Below, piece by piece: positions 8,537 through 16,980 of a stretch of 64,000 nucleotides of DNA (within the stretch, counting starts at the first letter, position 1; every line of letters begins with the position of its first letter). The notes beneath the pieces are model-generated. The model was not told the origin of the DNA. It was given only the letters and a program-made list of their open reading frames with translations, and searched no databases. A program made the position numbers and the translations under genes. Source of the DNA: Methylocaldum marinum (lineage in GTDB: Bacteria > Pseudomonadota > Gammaproteobacteria > Methylococcales > Methylococcaceae); contig NZ_AP017928.1 of NCBI RefSeq assembly GCF_003584645.1, positions 1,018,981 through 1,082,980 on the forward strand, read 5' to 3'.

Positions 8537-9103
8537 TCATCGTTCCTGCTCGCCGGGAGATTTCCCGTTTTCGTCCTCCGACTCGCGACGGCGCGGCTCC
8601 GGGGTGCCGGCCGGTGCATACTCGGGCTGCAGGGTACGGATATAGGCGATGAGTTGCCAGATCTGCACGTCGGTAATCCGCCCGCCGTAAGCCGGCATGC
8701 CGTTTGGCCGGCCCTCGACGATGCTGGCGAACAGGTTGTCGTCGTGCCGGCCGTAGATCCACTCATCATCCATGAGCGGCGGCCCGATTCCACCGCCGCC
8801 ACCGGCATGACAGCCGGAGCAGTTGAACCAGTTCCAAAGCTCTTCGCCGTCGGCGATGGCCTGGCGGTCTCCGGCGAAGGGATTTCGGGACCGCGGCAGC
8901 TCCGGCATCTCGGGGCCGGGCCGCAAATCGACCATGGGCGCGCCGGTAGGCGTTTGTCCCGCCGGCGGAGCCTGCCGAAATTCGCCTAGGCCCCGTTCTT
9001 CCCGGCAGCCGCCAAAAACGCCAAGCTCGAGAACGCTCGCGAGAACGAACGCCGCCAGAGGCGATTTTCGGGGACGATGTCGGTCATTCATGCAGGGCGA
9101 CAC
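8537..9103 (-). CDS. Periplasmic c-type cytochrome of the oxidase cluster
   Basis: 188 residues. A hydrophobic N-terminus ends in a lipobox-like FGGC, followed by a Pro-rich linker, then a class I cytochrome c domain with CSGCH (about residue 95-99) and a Met ligand in NGMPAYGG; the C-terminal tail is charged and disordered. It is the first gene of the oxidase operon and overlaps coxB if that gene starts at 8540. The start shown is a GTG; an ATG at 9091 gives a protein four residues shorter. It probably feeds electrons to subunit II. Confidence 0.87.
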   Translation of the reverse strand: MSPCMNDRHRPRKSPLAAFVLASVLELGVFGGCREERGLGEFRQAPPAGQTPTGAPMVDLRPGPEMPELPRSRNPFAGDRQAIADGEELWNWFNCSGCHAGGGGGIGPPLMDDEWIYGRHDDNLFASIVEGRPNGMPAYGGRITDVQIWQLIAYIRTLQPEYAPAGTPEPRRRESEDENGKSPGEQER

Positions 9104-9205
9104 GTTTCGTTCCTTCGATGCAAAGTGTTCCGTACCTCTGAACGTCGCACCCGTTACGTGTTGCGATGCTCCCGCTTCATGAATCGCCGTGAAACGACGA
9201 GACTA

Positions 9206-9272
9206 AGAGCCCATCTCAGTACGTTCCACCCTTCGACAGGCTCAGGGCGAACGGTTTACCGAGATGGGCTCT
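9206..9272. repeat. Perfect 12-base inverted repeat around a widespread dispersed motif
   Basis: AGAGCCCATCTC (9206-9217) is mirrored by GAGATGGGCTCT (9261-9272). Inside lies CCCTTCGACAGGCTCAGGGC, a repeat type scattered through many proteobacterial chromosomes. It occupies the 298-base gap between the oxidase cluster and mpl, where I see no gene; both neighbours are on the minus strand, so it lies after mpl and before the cytochrome gene. Confidence 0.65.
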
Positions 9273-9401
9273 CAATGTCCATATCCAATAGTTTCGATTG
9301 GACAATCATTGGTTCTATCCGGAACTACGCAACAGTTCGTACCGGTGCCAACCGGCCTCATTGGCAAGCCGGCATGTCAAACGGCACTTCGTGCGGAGCT
9401 C

Positions 9402-10802
9402 TCATGCGCCGACCGAGAGAGCAGCGCTCCCGACGAAGGCTGCGCGCAATGCGTCTTCGACTTTCTGGTGAATTCCGCCGAAGCTCCCATTACTCATGAA
9501 AACCACGTGATCTCCGGGGCGAGTGTCCTTGGTCAGTCGATCGATAATGGCATCGAGCGATCGGTATACGGCGACACGCTTGGCGCCCCGGATTGCCTGC
9601 TCCGCGTCCCAGCCGAGGTCTTCGGGCTGGAATATGATGGACTGATCGGCGGTTTTTAGGGACTCGGCCAACGTGTCCGCATGAACGCCCATGCGCATCG
9701 TATTGGACCTGGGTTCCAGAACGGCGATGATGCGTGCGTTATGGACGCGGGCGCGCAGGCCTTCCAGTGTCGTAGCGATGGCCGTGGGGTGATGGGCGAA
9801 ATCGTCGTAAAGCGTGATCCCGTCGATACATGCCCGTACCTCGAGACGGCGGCGGACGTTCTTGAATGAACTCAGCGCAACCGCGGCTTCTTCGGGGCTG
9901 ACGCCCGCGTGATGTGCCGCGGCGATAGCGGAAAGCGCGTTCATTACGTTGTGGCGACCCGTCAGGTTCCATTCCACGATCCCGCACGGCCGCCCGCCGT
10001 GGTTAAGCCCGAACCGGCTGCCGTCCGGCGCCAGCAGGTCGGCCTGCCATACCGCGTTCTCGGAGCGTTGTTCCAGTATGGTTTTTTCGACCGGTGTCCA
10101 GCAGCCCATTTGCAGCACCTCGCCAAGGTTTTCATCCATCTCCGGCGCAATGACGAGACCGTTTCCGGGAATGCTGCGTATCAAATGGTGAAACTGGCGC
10201 TGGATAGACGCCAGGTCGGAAAAGATATCGGCGTGGTCGAATTCGAGGTTATTGAGGACGGCTGTGCGTGGACGGTAATGTACGAACTTGGAGCGTTTAT
10301 CGAAAAATGCCGTGTCGTACTCATCGGCTTCGACGACGAAGAACCGGCCGTCGCCGAGACGTGCCGACAAGCCGAAGTTGAGCGGAACGCCTCCGATCAA
10401 AAACCCGGGCTTGAGTCCCGCGCTTTCGAGAATCCACGCAAGCATGCTGGACGTGGTAGTTTTGCCGTGGGTTCCGGCTACCGCCAGCACCCAGGCGCTT
10501 TTCAGCACGTAACAGTAAAGCCACTGTGGACCGGAAGTATAAGCCAACCCTCGATTGAGAACCGCTTCAATTTCCGGATTGCCCCGCGATATGGCATTGC
10601 CTACAACGACCAGATCGGGAGCCGGCTCCAGATTCGCCGGGCTGTAGCCCTTCATGAGCGCGATGCCTTGCTCCTCGAGTTGGGTGCTCATGGGAGGATA
10701 AACGTTTTGATCGGACCCTGTGACGTGATGGCCCATCTGCTTGGCCATGATTGCCAAGCCACCCATAAACGTACCGCAAATGCCCAAAATATGAATGTGC
10801 AC
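9402..10802 (-). CDS. mpl: UDP-MurNAc:L-Ala-gamma-D-Glu-meso-DAP ligase (murein recycling)
   Basis: 466 residues, the usual family length. The N-terminal nucleotide-sugar fold begins with HILGICGTFMGG; the ATP loop of Mur ligases is GTHGKTTT near residue 110; the middle domain has EADEYD and NNLEFDHADIF, and the C-terminal domain has DDFAHHP and VLEPRSNTM. Mpl rejoins the recycled tripeptide to UDP-MurNAc in the cytoplasm, sparing de novo synthesis. The fold start and DDFAHHP motif separate it from MurC. It stands alone, 29 bases downstream of the ankyrin gene. Confidence 0.96.
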   Translation of the reverse strand: MHIHILGICGTFMGGLAIMAKQMGHHVTGSDQNVYPPMSTQLEEQGIALMKGYSPANLEPAPDLVVVGNAISRGNPEIEAVLNRGLAYTSGPQWLYCYVLKSAWVLAVAGTHGKTTTSSMLAWILESAGLKPGFLIGGVPLNFGLSARLGDGRFFVVEADEYDTAFFDKRSKFVHYRPRTAVLNNLEFDHADIFSDLASIQRQFHHLIRSIPGNGLVIAPEMDENLGEVLQMGCWTPVEKTILEQRSENAVWQADLLAPDGSRFGLNHGGRPCGIVEWNLTGRHNVMNALSAIAAAHHAGVSPEEAAVALSSFKNVRRRLEVRACIDGITLYDDFAHHPTAIATTLEGLRARVHNARIIAVLEPRSNTMRMGVHADTLAESLKTADQSIIFQPEDLGWDAEQAIRGAKRVAVYRSLDAIIDRLTKDTRPGDHVVFMSNGSFGGIHQKVEDALRAAFVGSAALSVGA

Positions 10803-10831
10803 GATCCTGTCCTCTTGGTTCTTCTGTCCGT

Positions 10832-11344
10832 TTAGTTATTGAAATCGTTCGGTTTTTTGTCTGCGGAAGATTCGTCATCCGTAGTGCCTGCCGAGACGGG
10901 TTTAATCATTGCCGCTTTTTCCAGTATCGCCGCAATCCGCTCATGACCGCTTTTTCTTGCCCTTTCGATAAGGGTAAGCCCGGATTTTTCCTTGGCGAAA
11001 ACGTCCGCTCCACCGGCGATCAATGCCTTGACGGCTTCCTCGTAACCTTGCGCGGAGGCTTCCGCCAGCGCGGTTACGCCTCTTTGGTCCATCACGTTGG
11101 GATCGGCGCCGAAAGCCAACAGCTTTCTGATTACCCGGACATTGCCGGAGAACGCAGCCGCCATCAGCGGGGTGCGGCCGGCGCTGTTCCGGCTGTTGAC
11201 ATCCGCGCCTCGTTCCAGGAGCGAATCCAGTCGTTCGAGCTGCCCGGATGCCGCGGCGGCGAACAAGGCTTGATTCCGATCTTCCGCGAGCGCAGCGATT
11301 GCCCAAGCGAACAGTAGGAGAGCGAACAGGGCTTTTTTTAACAT
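10832..11344 (-). CDS. Exported ankyrin-repeat protein
   Basis: 170 residues from the ATG at 11344, which gives a clean signal peptide (KKALFALLLFAWAIAALA). Three to four ankyrin repeats follow (AGRTPLMAAAFSG, RGVTALAEASAQG, SGLTLIERARKSG), then a polar Ser/Asp/Lys-rich tail. Ankyrin stacks bind other proteins; the partner is unknown, but export suggests the periplasm. A longer reading to 11437 would bury the signal peptide. It lies just upstream of mpl and may share its transcript. Confidence 0.82.
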   Translation of the reverse strand: MLKKALFALLLFAWAIAALAEDRNQALFAAAASGQLERLDSLLERGADVNSRNSAGRTPLMAAAFSGNVRVIRKLLAFGADPNVMDQRGVTALAEASAQGYEEAVKALIAGGADVFAKEKSGLTLIERARKSGHERIAAILEKAAMIKPVSAGTTDDESSADKKPNDFNN

Positions 11345-11517
11345 AGCGAAATCCGGTTTGATCCGAAAGATGTTGGCGTAATTTCCCGAATCGGGCGAGG
11401 TACGCCACCCGTCGCAGCCGCGATCGAACGCGTACACGTTTGCCGAGGGTATTTGAAGGACGCTCTACCGTTTAAACTATCGGCAAAAAACATCTGTCCG
11501 TAACCATAGTCCACACC

Positions 11518-11895
11518 ATGAACAACAAATATCGTATCGCTATCGACGCAGTAACCGATTATCTGGAAGCGGAGTCGTCACCGGAATCGAACCGCTACGT
11601 ATTCGCTTATACCATCACTATCCACAACGCGGGCGACATACCGGCCAAATTGGTGTCCCGCCACTGGATCATCACCGACGCGCACGGAAAGGTACAGGAA
11701 GTCCGCGGCGAAGGGGTCGTAGGCGAACAGCCTCATCTTTCTCCGGGCGAATCGTTCCGCTATACCAGTGCCGCTATGATCGAAACGCCGGTAGGCACGA
11801 TGCACGGCGAATACCAGATGGTTGCCGACGACGGACAGCATTTTGATGCCGAAATACCGTCATTTACCTTGGCGATTCCACGCACCTTGCACTGA
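11518..11895 (+). CDS. apaG: ApaG protein
   Basis: 125 residues, the normal size. It has the immunoglobulin-like fold of the family, with the conserved segments YTITIHN, SRHWIITDA, VVGEQPHLSPGESFRYTS and GTMHGEYQM. ApaG is linked to cobalt/magnesium efflux phenotypes and binds pyrophosphate-type ligands; its biochemical role is not settled. It lies 4 bases before apaH, the usual pairing. It is divergent from the ankyrin gene across a 173-base spacer in which I see no other feature. Confidence 0.95.
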   Translation: MNNKYRIAIDAVTDYLEAESSPESNRYVFAYTITIHNAGDIPAKLVSRHWIITDAHGKVQEVRGEGVVGEQPHLSPGESFRYTSAAMIETPVGTMHGEYQMVADDGQHFDAEIPSFTLAIPRTLH

Positions 11896-11899
11896 TCAG

Positions 11900-12727
11900 A
11901 TGGCCATATATGCAATAGGCGACGTCCAAGGCTGCTTCGCCGAACTACAGCGCCTTTTGGAGCGGATCCGTTTCGACCCGGCCGCGGACCGGCTCTGGTT
12001 CACCGGTGACCTGGTCAACCGCGGCCCGCAGTCGCTGGAGACCTTGCGGTTCATACGATCCCTGGGCGACGGGGCGGTCAGCGTGCTCGGCAATCACGAC
12101 CTGCATCTTCTCGCGGTGGCGCACGGCGTGTCGTCGACAAAGCGCAAGGATACCTTCGCCGATGTCCTGTGCGCTCCCGACCGGGATATTCTTCTGGCTT
12201 GGCTGCGTCATCGCCCGTTGCTGCATCGGGAGAACGGATTTTACCTGATTCACGCCGGCTTGCCGCCACAGTGGAGCGCCGAGGATGCCGAGCGCCATGC
12301 CGGGGAGGTGGAGGACTGTCTGCGGGGAGAGGGTTTCGTCGAGCTGTTTCGGCATATGTACGGCGATCAGCCCGATCTCTGGTCGGAAACCTTGCAGGCT
12401 TGGGAGCGGCTGCGTTTCATTACCAATTGTTTTACCCGTGTCCGCTACTGCGATCGCTACGGGCACACCGATTTCAAGGAGAAAGGCGCCCCCGGCACAC
12501 AACCGCCCCATCTGATGCCGTGGTTCAAGGTGCCGGGGCGGAAAAGCACCGATGCTCGATTCGTTTTCGGTCACTGGTCGACGCTCGGGTTTTATGCGGG
12601 CGACGGCGTTTACAGTATCGACACCGGCTGCCTCTGGGGCGGAGAATTGACGGCGCTTCGACTCGATGGGGAATTGCGACGTTTCTTCGTATCCTGCCGC
12701 GAAGGCGGCTATCAAGAGCCGTCCTGA
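11900..12727 (+). CDS. apaH: Symmetrical diadenosine tetraphosphatase
   Basis: 275 residues from the ATG at 11900; the frame is open upstream but that overlaps apaG. Metallophosphatase motifs are in order: IGDVQGC, GDLVNRGP, GNHDLHLL, HAGLPP and the late GHWSTLG. The enzyme cleaves Ap4A to two ADP and so controls alarmone levels and RNA 5' NpnN caps. The partner apaG is immediately upstream. Everything expected of the family is intact. Confidence 0.96.
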   Translation: MAIYAIGDVQGCFAELQRLLERIRFDPAADRLWFTGDLVNRGPQSLETLRFIRSLGDGAVSVLGNHDLHLLAVAHGVSSTKRKDTFADVLCAPDRDILLAWLRHRPLLHRENGFYLIHAGLPPQWSAEDAERHAGEVEDCLRGEGFVELFRHMYGDQPDLWSETLQAWERLRFITNCFTRVRYCDRYGHTDFKEKGAPGTQPPHLMPWFKVPGRKSTDARFVFGHWSTLGFYAGDGVYSIDTGCLWGGELTALRLDGELRRFFVSCREGGYQEPS

Positions 12728-12933
12728 TTTTTGTCCGGTTTGACGTCTCGTTTGCATGGGGTCAGTCCATACGGATGTGCCGGCGCATTATTGTCGCAGA
12801 AGGTTTGCCGAAGGCATGGGTTCGTTGGCAGGATTAAGTCAGTCCATGCTTTCGGCCAGGGGGGCGTCGCCAAGGGATCGTCGACCGACGGCGGGTTATT
12901 CAACGCCCGCAGGATGAACTAACGCCGCGGAGA

Positions 12934-13988
12934 AAGTCGCCATCAACAGAGTTCTGCACGTAATCACACTCGGCTTTTTCCTGAGCGCACTACTGTTCTT
13001 GATCTTTCAGGTCATGAGCGCTTTCCTGGAGCCGATCGGCTGGGCCGTGATCCTGGTTTATGCGACATGGCCTCTCCACGTCCGGTTTACCCGCATACTG
13101 GAAGGGCGCAACAGCCTCAGCGCGCTCGGCATGACTTTGCTCCTTGCGGCTCTGCTGGTTATTCCGTTCATCGGGCTGACCATCGTTCTTCAGGCCGAAA
13201 TGGTCGAGTTTTTTCTGCGCCTTCCCGCCTGGCTGGACCAAAAGCCGGAACTGCCCGCATGGCTCGGCCGAATTCCCATTATCGGTGCCGAGCTCCAGTT
13301 CATATTTGATCAGTTCGAGGACTTGCAGGGCTTGATGCGGCGGTACGTGCTGCCCTGGCTCACCGGGCTTTCCGGAAAAGTCCTGGGCATGGTGGAAGGC
13401 GTCGGCTACCTGGGCGCAAAACTTTTCTTCACCGTATTCTTGATGTTTTTCGTCTACCGCGACGGCCAGCGCTTGATTTACGAGGTCCGCCAGGGCTTGC
13501 TGCTGGCTTTGGGCGAACGCGCGGACGAGTACCTTTCCACCGCCGAAGTCACGATTAAGGCGGTCGTTTACGGGATCGTACTGACAGCCATAGCCCAAGG
13601 GGTCATGGCTGGAATTGGGTACTGGATCGTCGGTATAAGGGCGCCGGTCCTGCTTGCCGCATTTACCTCGTTTTTCGCACTGATCCCGTTCGGGACAGTG
13701 GCGGTTTGGGCGGGCACCAGCCTGTGGCTCGTGCTTAACGGCGATTACTGGGCAGGAGTGGTATTGTTCCTTTGGGGGTCGCTGGTGGTGAGCTGGATTG
13801 ACAATCTGGTCCGCCCACTCGTCATCAGCCGCACCACCCGAATTCCGTTCGTGGTGGTGATGTTCGGAGTCCTGGGGGGATTGGCCAGCTTCGGCTTTAT
13901 CGGTTTATTCCTGGGGCCCGTCATACTGGCGGTAGGCATGGCGGTATGGCACGAATGGCTGGCGTCTGCACCGCCTCATGCGACTTGA
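12934..13988 (+). CDS. PerM/AI-2E family membrane transporter (start codon unclear)
   Basis: The family shows in the eight-helix layout, the amphipathic stretch around PELPAWLGRIPIIG, and the late conserved WAGTSLWLVLNGDYW, WIDNLVRPLVISR and GLFLGPVILA segments. Such permease-like proteins occur as AI-2 exporters or Na/H antiporters; the substrate here is unknown. The first membrane helix clearly extends upstream of the only ordinary start (TTG at 12999), back through INRVLHVITLGFFLSALLF, yet no ATG, GTG or TTG occurs between 12999 and an in-frame stop near 12919. I mark the frame from about 12934, where an ATC follows a GGAG by 9 bases. An ATC start, a CTG start or a sequencing error are all possible. 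Confidence 0.75.
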
Positions 13989-14026
13989 AACCATCGGCTC
14001 GGTGCGCGCTACCGCATCTTCCGGCT

Positions 14027-14866
14027 TTAGGCAAACAATTGCTGGGCCTCTTCGACTTCGAGCGCGACCCCTTCGATCTCCAGAACTTCGATTGCGGGAT
14101 CCAGCCCGAGCCTGGTGAAGGCCGGAACTTCCGATAGAGCAACGTCGGGTGCTGGCCTCTGGCCCATGATGCTTTCCAGGTAGGCGACCTGCACCAGGTC
14201 CACGTAATCCGGAGCGGGGCTGGCGAGCCGGCGGAAATTTCTGTATTCCCAGGCTGCCCGGCTCAAACCATCTGGAAGATCCCAGGTTTCCATGATGATC
14301 TTGCCGATCTGCGTATGCAAATTGTCGAGATGGCTTTCCAGCACGGACTGATCTTCCAGCAATTCGGGAAATTTTTCCGCCAGGGTGAGAATCGGCAGTT
14401 TACCGATCTGATGGATGAGTCCGGCAAGCATGGCCTGGTCAGGATCCAGCGGACGGGCACGCAGCGCCAGGGCTCGGCTTACCGCCGCCACGTTCAGGCT
14501 ATGTTGCCAGATGTCGTGGAAGTGGCTTTCCAACAAAAAGGAAGAAGGCCTGAAAACCTGTTTTATCGCCAGGTTTACCACCAAACTGCGGATGGTATTG
14601 TGTCCCATTCGGGTGATGGCGGCCTGAAGACTGTCGATTTTCTGTCTCGCACGGTAGAGCGGGCTGTTGGCAACGTGCAGGAGCCGTGCGGAAAGCGCCG
14701 GATCGGATGAAATCGTTCTTGCTATCTCGGCGTCCGATACATTGTCCTTGCTGATCACCTGGCGCACCTTGAGAGCGACTTCCGGGATCGTCGGCAGTTG
14801 CAACTTATCGTTCTCGATAGCGGCTTTGATGTAATCGAGAAAAACCTGCTCGTTTCTGAGATCCAT
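14027..14866 (-). CDS. HDOD domain signalling protein
   Basis: 279 residues, essentially one HDOD domain: LPTIPEVALKVRQVI at the start, then SDPALSARLLHVANSPLYR, ITRMGHNTIRSLV, DIWQHSLNVA and GLIHQIGKL. HDOD proteins resemble HD phosphohydrolases but usually lack the full metal site; here HQIGK stands where HD enzymes have HDIGK, so catalysis is unlikely. They act as signalling scaffolds in motility and c-di-GMP circuits. It lies back to back with ygfZ (27-base gap) and converges with the PerM-like gene. Confidence 0.9.
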   Translation of the reverse strand: MDLRNEQVFLDYIKAAIENDKLQLPTIPEVALKVRQVISKDNVSDAEIARTISSDPALSARLLHVANSPLYRARQKIDSLQAAITRMGHNTIRSLVVNLAIKQVFRPSSFLLESHFHDIWQHSLNVAAVSRALALRARPLDPDQAMLAGLIHQIGKLPILTLAEKFPELLEDQSVLESHLDNLHTQIGKIIMETWDLPDGLSRAAWEYRNFRRLASPAPDYVDLVQVAYLESIMGQRPAPDVALSEVPAFTRLGLDPAIEVLEIEGVALEVEEAQQLFA

Positions 14867-14893
14867 GTTGACACAACTCTACGCGGATTTCGG

Positions 14894-15877
14894 TTATGGA
14901 ACGTCGAAAGTATAGGGCATAGTCAGAAATTCGACGGCGGGACCATCGGGTCGAAAGAGTCGGAGCGAAGTACTTCGGGTCCGGTCGAGTGGCAGAACCG
15001 CCAGCAGTTGAAATGCCTGCTCCGACTCCGGTGCTGCTGTAACGACAAGCCCGATGCGCTGCCCTTCCGCAACGTCCCCCTGATAGAGCGGGTCGCCCGG
15101 TCCCGGTTCGCGATCGCCGAACGTGCGGAGTCGGAACATTCGGCGCTTAAGATGTCCGAGAAAGTGCGTGCGCGCCACGACTTCCTGGCCCGTATAGCAG
15201 CCCTTGCGATAACTGATGCCGCCGAGAAGATCGAGATTTAGCATTTGCGGCAGGAACTCCTCGCTAGTCGCCCGCGTTCCGCCCGGAAGCCCTTCTTCGA
15301 TATTCTTTAAGCGCCAGGCACTGGGGCTGACCGGCACGTAATCCGGTGACGACTGGAGATACTGCCATATTCGCCTGGCCGTCGCAGTTTCGGCGGCAAT
15401 CAGAGTGCGTTCGGCAAGTTGGCCGACGGGCATGGTCAAAACGTTGCCGCTTTGGTCTGAAACAGAACCCTCGGGAAGCGTGACACCGGCTCCGAAGAGG
15501 CCGATGAATCCTCGGCGCGGCGTCAGATTCTCTATGGAAACCTTCGATCTCAGGACAAAAATTCTAAGGTGCTTGCGTATGGTCTCGGCCAGATCGGCCG
15601 GCAAGACAAGGTAATAGCATTCGCCCTGTCGAATCATGTTGAAGTTTGCAATCACTCGGCCTTTGGCATTGCAAAAGGCACCGGGACGAGACTCGCCGGG
15701 TTTCAGTGCGGCAACATCGCAGGTCGATTGACCCTGCAGGAAAATTCCCGCGTCATCTCCGCAAACCCGCAACAAGCCTAAATCGGCCAGACCGCAGAAT
15801 GCGTTGCGTGTAGCCGTTAGCGGCAGCTTAGGGTTTGCACGGCTTTCTCTCAGTAGATTCGCCCATTCATCGTTCAT
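14894..15877 (-). CDS. ygfZ: YgfZ/GcvT-domain protein, tRNA-modifying and Fe-S cluster biogenesis
   Basis: 327 residues from the ATG at 15877. The family signature KGCYTGQE with its essential Cys is present near residue 230, preceded by LPQMLNLDLLGGISY. YgfZ binds folate and supports repair or assembly of a subset of Fe-S enzymes, including MiaB. The start has no clear ribosome site; an upstream extension to 15946 overlaps the htpX terminator and is unlikely. It precedes the HDOD gene on the same strand. Confidence 0.93.
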   Translation of the reverse strand: MNDEWANLLRESRANPKLPLTATRNAFCGLADLGLLRVCGDDAGIFLQGQSTCDVAALKPGESRPGAFCNAKGRVIANFNMIRQGECYYLVLPADLAETIRKHLRIFVLRSKVSIENLTPRRGFIGLFGAGVTLPEGSVSDQSGNVLTMPVGQLAERTLIAAETATARRIWQYLQSSPDYVPVSPSAWRLKNIEEGLPGGTRATSEEFLPQMLNLDLLGGISYRKGCYTGQEVVARTHFLGHLKRRMFRLRTFGDREPGPGDPLYQGDVAEGQRIGLVVTAAPESEQAFQLLAVLPLDRTRSTSLRLFRPDGPAVEFLTMPYTFDVP

Positions 15878-15900
15878 GACTGTAGCACCGCTGGTCAACA

Positions 15901-15940
15901 AAAAAAGCCCGCCCGTAGGAATTCCTTGAGCAGGCGGGTA
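15901..15940 (-). terminator. Rho-independent terminator after htpX
   Basis: Read on the minus strand: CCCGCC (15938-15933) pairs with GGCGGG (15913-15908), with an inner AGGAATTCCT palindrome, then a run of T (15906-15901). It begins about 15 bases past the htpX stop. Confidence 0.85.
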
Positions 15941-15952
15941 GGGCACTTTACG

Positions 15953-16843
15953 TTAACGCAGATTCTGAAGCGCGGCGATGCGTTCTTCCAGGGGCGGGTG
16001 ACTCATGAAGAGCTTCTTGAAGCCGTAGCCCAAACCGCCGTTGATGCCGAAAGCCGCGAATTCGCCCGGTAGATCTCTATGGTCATGAGCACGCTGCAAG
16101 GCCTGCAGCGCCCCGAGCATCTTGCTCTGACCGGCCAGCCGGGCGCCGCCGGCGTCGGCGCGAAACTCGCGCCAGCGCGAGAACCACATGACTACCATCG
16201 TCGCAAGGATGGAGAGGAATACTTGCGCGACGATTTGCGTCAAAAAATAGGCGGGTCCATAGCCGCCACGGTCGTCTTCCGAACGGAACACGACGCGGTC
16301 GATGAGATGTCCTGCGATCGAGGCAAAAAAGTAGACGAAAGTGTTTACCACGCCCTGAATGAGCCCTAGGGTAACCATATCGCCATTGGCTACGTGGCTG
16401 ATCTCATGTCCCAGCACGGCCTCCACCTCATCGGTGTTCATGTGCCGCATGAGGCCGGTACTGACAGCCACAAGAGCGTCGTTCTTGTTCATGCCGGTCG
16501 CGAAGGCGTTGGGTTCCGGGGAATCGAAAATACCGACCTCGGGCATGCCGATGCCCGCTTGCCGTGCATGGCGGTGGACCGTCTCGACCAGCCACTGCTC
16601 AGTCTGATTGGCCGGCTGCTCGATAACGTACACACCCATGGATTGCTTGGCCATCCATTTCGACATCATCAGCGAGATGAAGGAACCGCTCATGCCGATG
16701 AGGGCGGACATCAGCAGCAAGCCGTCGAGATTCATGTGAACCCCGCGCCGGCTGAGAAAATCGCCCAGCCCCAGAACGTGAAAGACGATACTGATTAGCA
16801 GCAGTACTGCGGCATTAGTAAGCAGAAAGAGAAATATGCGCAT
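15953..16843 (-). CDS. htpX: Membrane zinc protease HtpX
   Basis: 296 residues from the ATG at 16843. Two N-terminal helices (about 5-25 and 38-58), then the metalloprotease domain with EPNAFATG, the zinc motif HEISHV (HExxH) and the third-ligand region FRADAGGARLAG, and two more helices between them. The C-terminus SHPPLEERIAALQ is typical. HtpX degrades damaged inner-membrane proteins together with FtsH. It ends in its own terminator. Confidence 0.96.
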   Translation of the reverse strand: MRIFLFLLTNAAVLLLISIVFHVLGLGDFLSRRGVHMNLDGLLLMSALIGMSGSFISLMMSKWMAKQSMGVYVIEQPANQTEQWLVETVHRHARQAGIGMPEVGIFDSPEPNAFATGMNKNDALVAVSTGLMRHMNTDEVEAVLGHEISHVANGDMVTLGLIQGVVNTFVYFFASIAGHLIDRVVFRSEDDRGGYGPAYFLTQIVAQVFLSILATMVVMWFSRWREFRADAGGARLAGQSKMLGALQALQRAHDHRDLPGEFAAFGINGGLGYGFKKLFMSHPPLEERIAALQNLR

Positions 16844-16980
16844 GGTTTTCGATAACCTGTGAAATTTCCTGAGTGTTACCATATTTGGAGGCGAAGCGTT
16901 AAAAATCAAGTGGTTTGCCATTTGTACATTTTTGCCCAACAACCTCCGTATCATCCGTTCGGTTCATCGAGGGAGATGTC

